A stretch of DNA of 64,000 bases from Streptomyces sp. AP-93 (lineage in GTDB: Bacteria > Actinomycetota > Actinomycetes > Streptomycetales > Streptomycetaceae): positions 1 through 64,000 of the forward strand of contig NZ_JALGBX010000021.1 in the NCBI RefSeq assembly GCF_022808175.1. Reading direction: 5' to 3'. Made by a program: the position numbers and the translations under genes. The notes below the pieces were generated by a model that saw nothing but the letters and a program-made list of their open reading frames with translations, was not told the origin of the DNA and did not search any database. How positions within the stretch are numbered: position 1 is the stretch's first letter; each line of letters opens with the position of its first letter. Below, in pieces: positions 63,076-64,000 of this stretch.

Positions 63076-63322
63076 CACTCGCCTCCACACCCATCCCCGT
63101 ACGGGGTCCCTCACGGGCCCCGCTCTTCCAGCCGTCGCCGGTGGCATCGCCGTCATCGCCGTCACGTCACCGGATGCGCGCGAGCCGCCGCGGGGCCTGC
63201 CCCGAGCAGCGTCTCACCCCCGGGGGCCGCCCGGGTCGCGCACCCCCGATTCTGTCAGGCCCGCGCCTGGTCCGGCCCCGGCACGGCGGGCGGCACCGTA
63301 CGGGGCTGCGGGGAAAGGCGTA

Positions 63323-63349
63323 CAACCCCTGGGGGGTGTCGCGGGTCTA
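63323..63349 (+). promoter_or_regulatory. ECF-sigma-type promoter
   Basis: CAACCC (63323-63328) and GTCTA (63345-63349), 16 nt apart, fit ECF sigma promoters (AAC -35, GTCTA -10). It lies 36 nt before the secreted-protein start at 63385. The rest of the 309-bp gap 63076-63384 shows only a CCCCGTACGGGG palindrome near the kinase start. Confidence 0.5.
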
Positions 63350-63384
63350 GCAGCCGTTCAGCTCGTCATCATCCGGGGGGATCC

Positions 63385-64000
63385 GTGCGTCACCGTTTGA
63401 CCTCAGCCGTCGTCGTTGTCACAGCAGTGCTCGGGGGCCTGGCCGTGGGGGAGGCGGCGCAGGCCATACCGGGGGCGGCGCAGGCCGCCGTCGTACGGGG
63501 AACGGCGCAGGCCTCGTCCGCGCCCGGGCCGGCGCAGGCCGCGTCCTCTCCCTGTCCGCCGGAGATGTCCGCCCGGCAGGACGGGTCCCTCGTCGTCCAC
63601 AGCGAGCCGGACGGGACGGGCGTGCCCGACGGCCTCGTCGTCCACCTGCGGGACAAGAAGACGGGACTGCGCGTCGCCGCGGTCGACACGTTCCGCAAGG
63701 TGACCGACCCGGACGGCATCCTCCCCGACTTCCAGCTGGTCTCGGAGCCGCTCAAGCCGGCCGCCCTCGGGATCTACACGCTCGAAGTCGGCTCCGAAAC
63801 CGAGCCCGTCGTCTGCGGGGACTTCGACTACCGGCTGCGTGCGGTGGTCACCGAGGTCGACGTGGTGGACGGGGTGTCCCTCGACCGCCTCGAGACCACC
63901 GTGTCGGCGGACGTGACCACCTTCGACCCGCGGACCGGGGCGAGCGCCCCGCTGCGGAACACCAAGGTCCACCTCTCCGGTGAGCGCACCTCGCAGGAGG
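63385..64000 (+). CDS. Secreted protein, partial at right edge
   Basis: The open frame starts GTG 63385 after GGGGGG and runs off the window without a stop. A signal peptide (3-24) is followed by an Ala-rich AQA repeat region (GAAQAA, GTAQAS, GPAQAA) and a beta-rich domain with three cysteines visible (PCPPEM; VVCGDF). It has the look of a cell-surface Ig-like or bacterial pre-peptidase protein. The rest is outside. Confidence 0.75.
   Translation, partial: MRHRLTSAVVVVTAVLGGLAVGEAAQAIPGAAQAAVVRGTAQASSAPGPAQAASSPCPPEMSARQDGSLVVHSEPDGTGVPDGLVVHLRDKKTGLRVAAVDTFRKVTDPDGILPDFQLVSEPLKPAALGIYTLEVGSETEPVVCGDFDYRLRAVVTEVDVVDGVSLDRLETTVSADVTTFDPRTGASAPLRNTKVHLSGERTSQE

Noticed and set aside
63095..63106. 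CCCCGTACGGGG palindrome upstream of the kinase
   Set aside because: A 12-bp GC palindrome is expected by chance here and has no partner site.

Overview
The window is about 72-74 % GC, dense with genes, rich in GTG and TTG starts, Shine-Dalgarno sites and 1-4 base stop/start overlaps. Its content (AfsR/SARP regulator, XRE/HATPase pair, small secreted proteins, many two-gene regulators, DNHAT-repeat peptide) points to the chromosome of a Streptomyces or a very close actinomycete. No rRNA, tRNA, CRISPR array or prophage was seen.

Layout. 1-2,000: edge of an IS607-type element, an F420-type reductase, a small secreted protein, and a HigBA-like module with a broken toxin. 2,000-10,500: a minus-strand metabolic block (amino-acid permease, aldehyde dehydrogenase plus amidohydrolase, two luciferase-like oxidoreductases, an SDR). 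10,700-13,300: two tandem secreted FG-GAP/I36-like proteins. 13,500-21,000: a membrane protein resembling PaxB-type terpene cyclases, an L,D-transpeptidase, a two-component system, and a divergent lipoprotein/adaptor/MacB-type ABC operon. 21,000-22,450: a lone tnpB element next to a truncated DNA-alkylation-repair gene. 22,480-28,550: VOC protein, P450 plus crotonase, Nudix, secreted trypsin-like protease, alpha/beta hydrolase. 28,580-30,610: VapBC and an amidohydrolase. 30,800-35,400: an AfsR-like STAND regulator followed by a 61-residue peptide with three DNHATG repeats, then IclR. 35,400-40,000: methyltransferase, two hypothetical or HTH proteins, two secreted proteins. 40,000-50,500: an accessory locus with AraC, twin TrmB-LuxR regulators, two very small ORFs, and argH, argG, formyltransferase, EamA exporter and crotonase genes. 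50,500-55,150: divergent acyl-CoA ligase and thiolase/Zn-ribbon/crotonase genes. 55,190-64,000: small secreted and membrane proteins, HATPase and XRE regulators, CutA, an intact HigBA-like module between 80-bp direct repeats, cyclophilin, a PQQ-propeller Ser/Thr kinase and a partial secreted protein.

How genes work together. A 15-bp palindrome CTGACG-N3-CGTCAG, or a close variant, lies upstream of two luciferase-like genes, the 30.6-kb amidohydrolase and the ligase/thiolase divergent promoter. This indicates one scattered catabolic regulon under a TetR-like regulator not in the window. The argH-argG-formyltransferase-EamA-crotonase genes look like a specialised pathway rather than arginine housekeeping. 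The twin LuxR regulators with flanking peptides, the STAND regulator with its repeat peptide, and the islet-like toxin-antitoxin module are the best candidates for undescribed systems.
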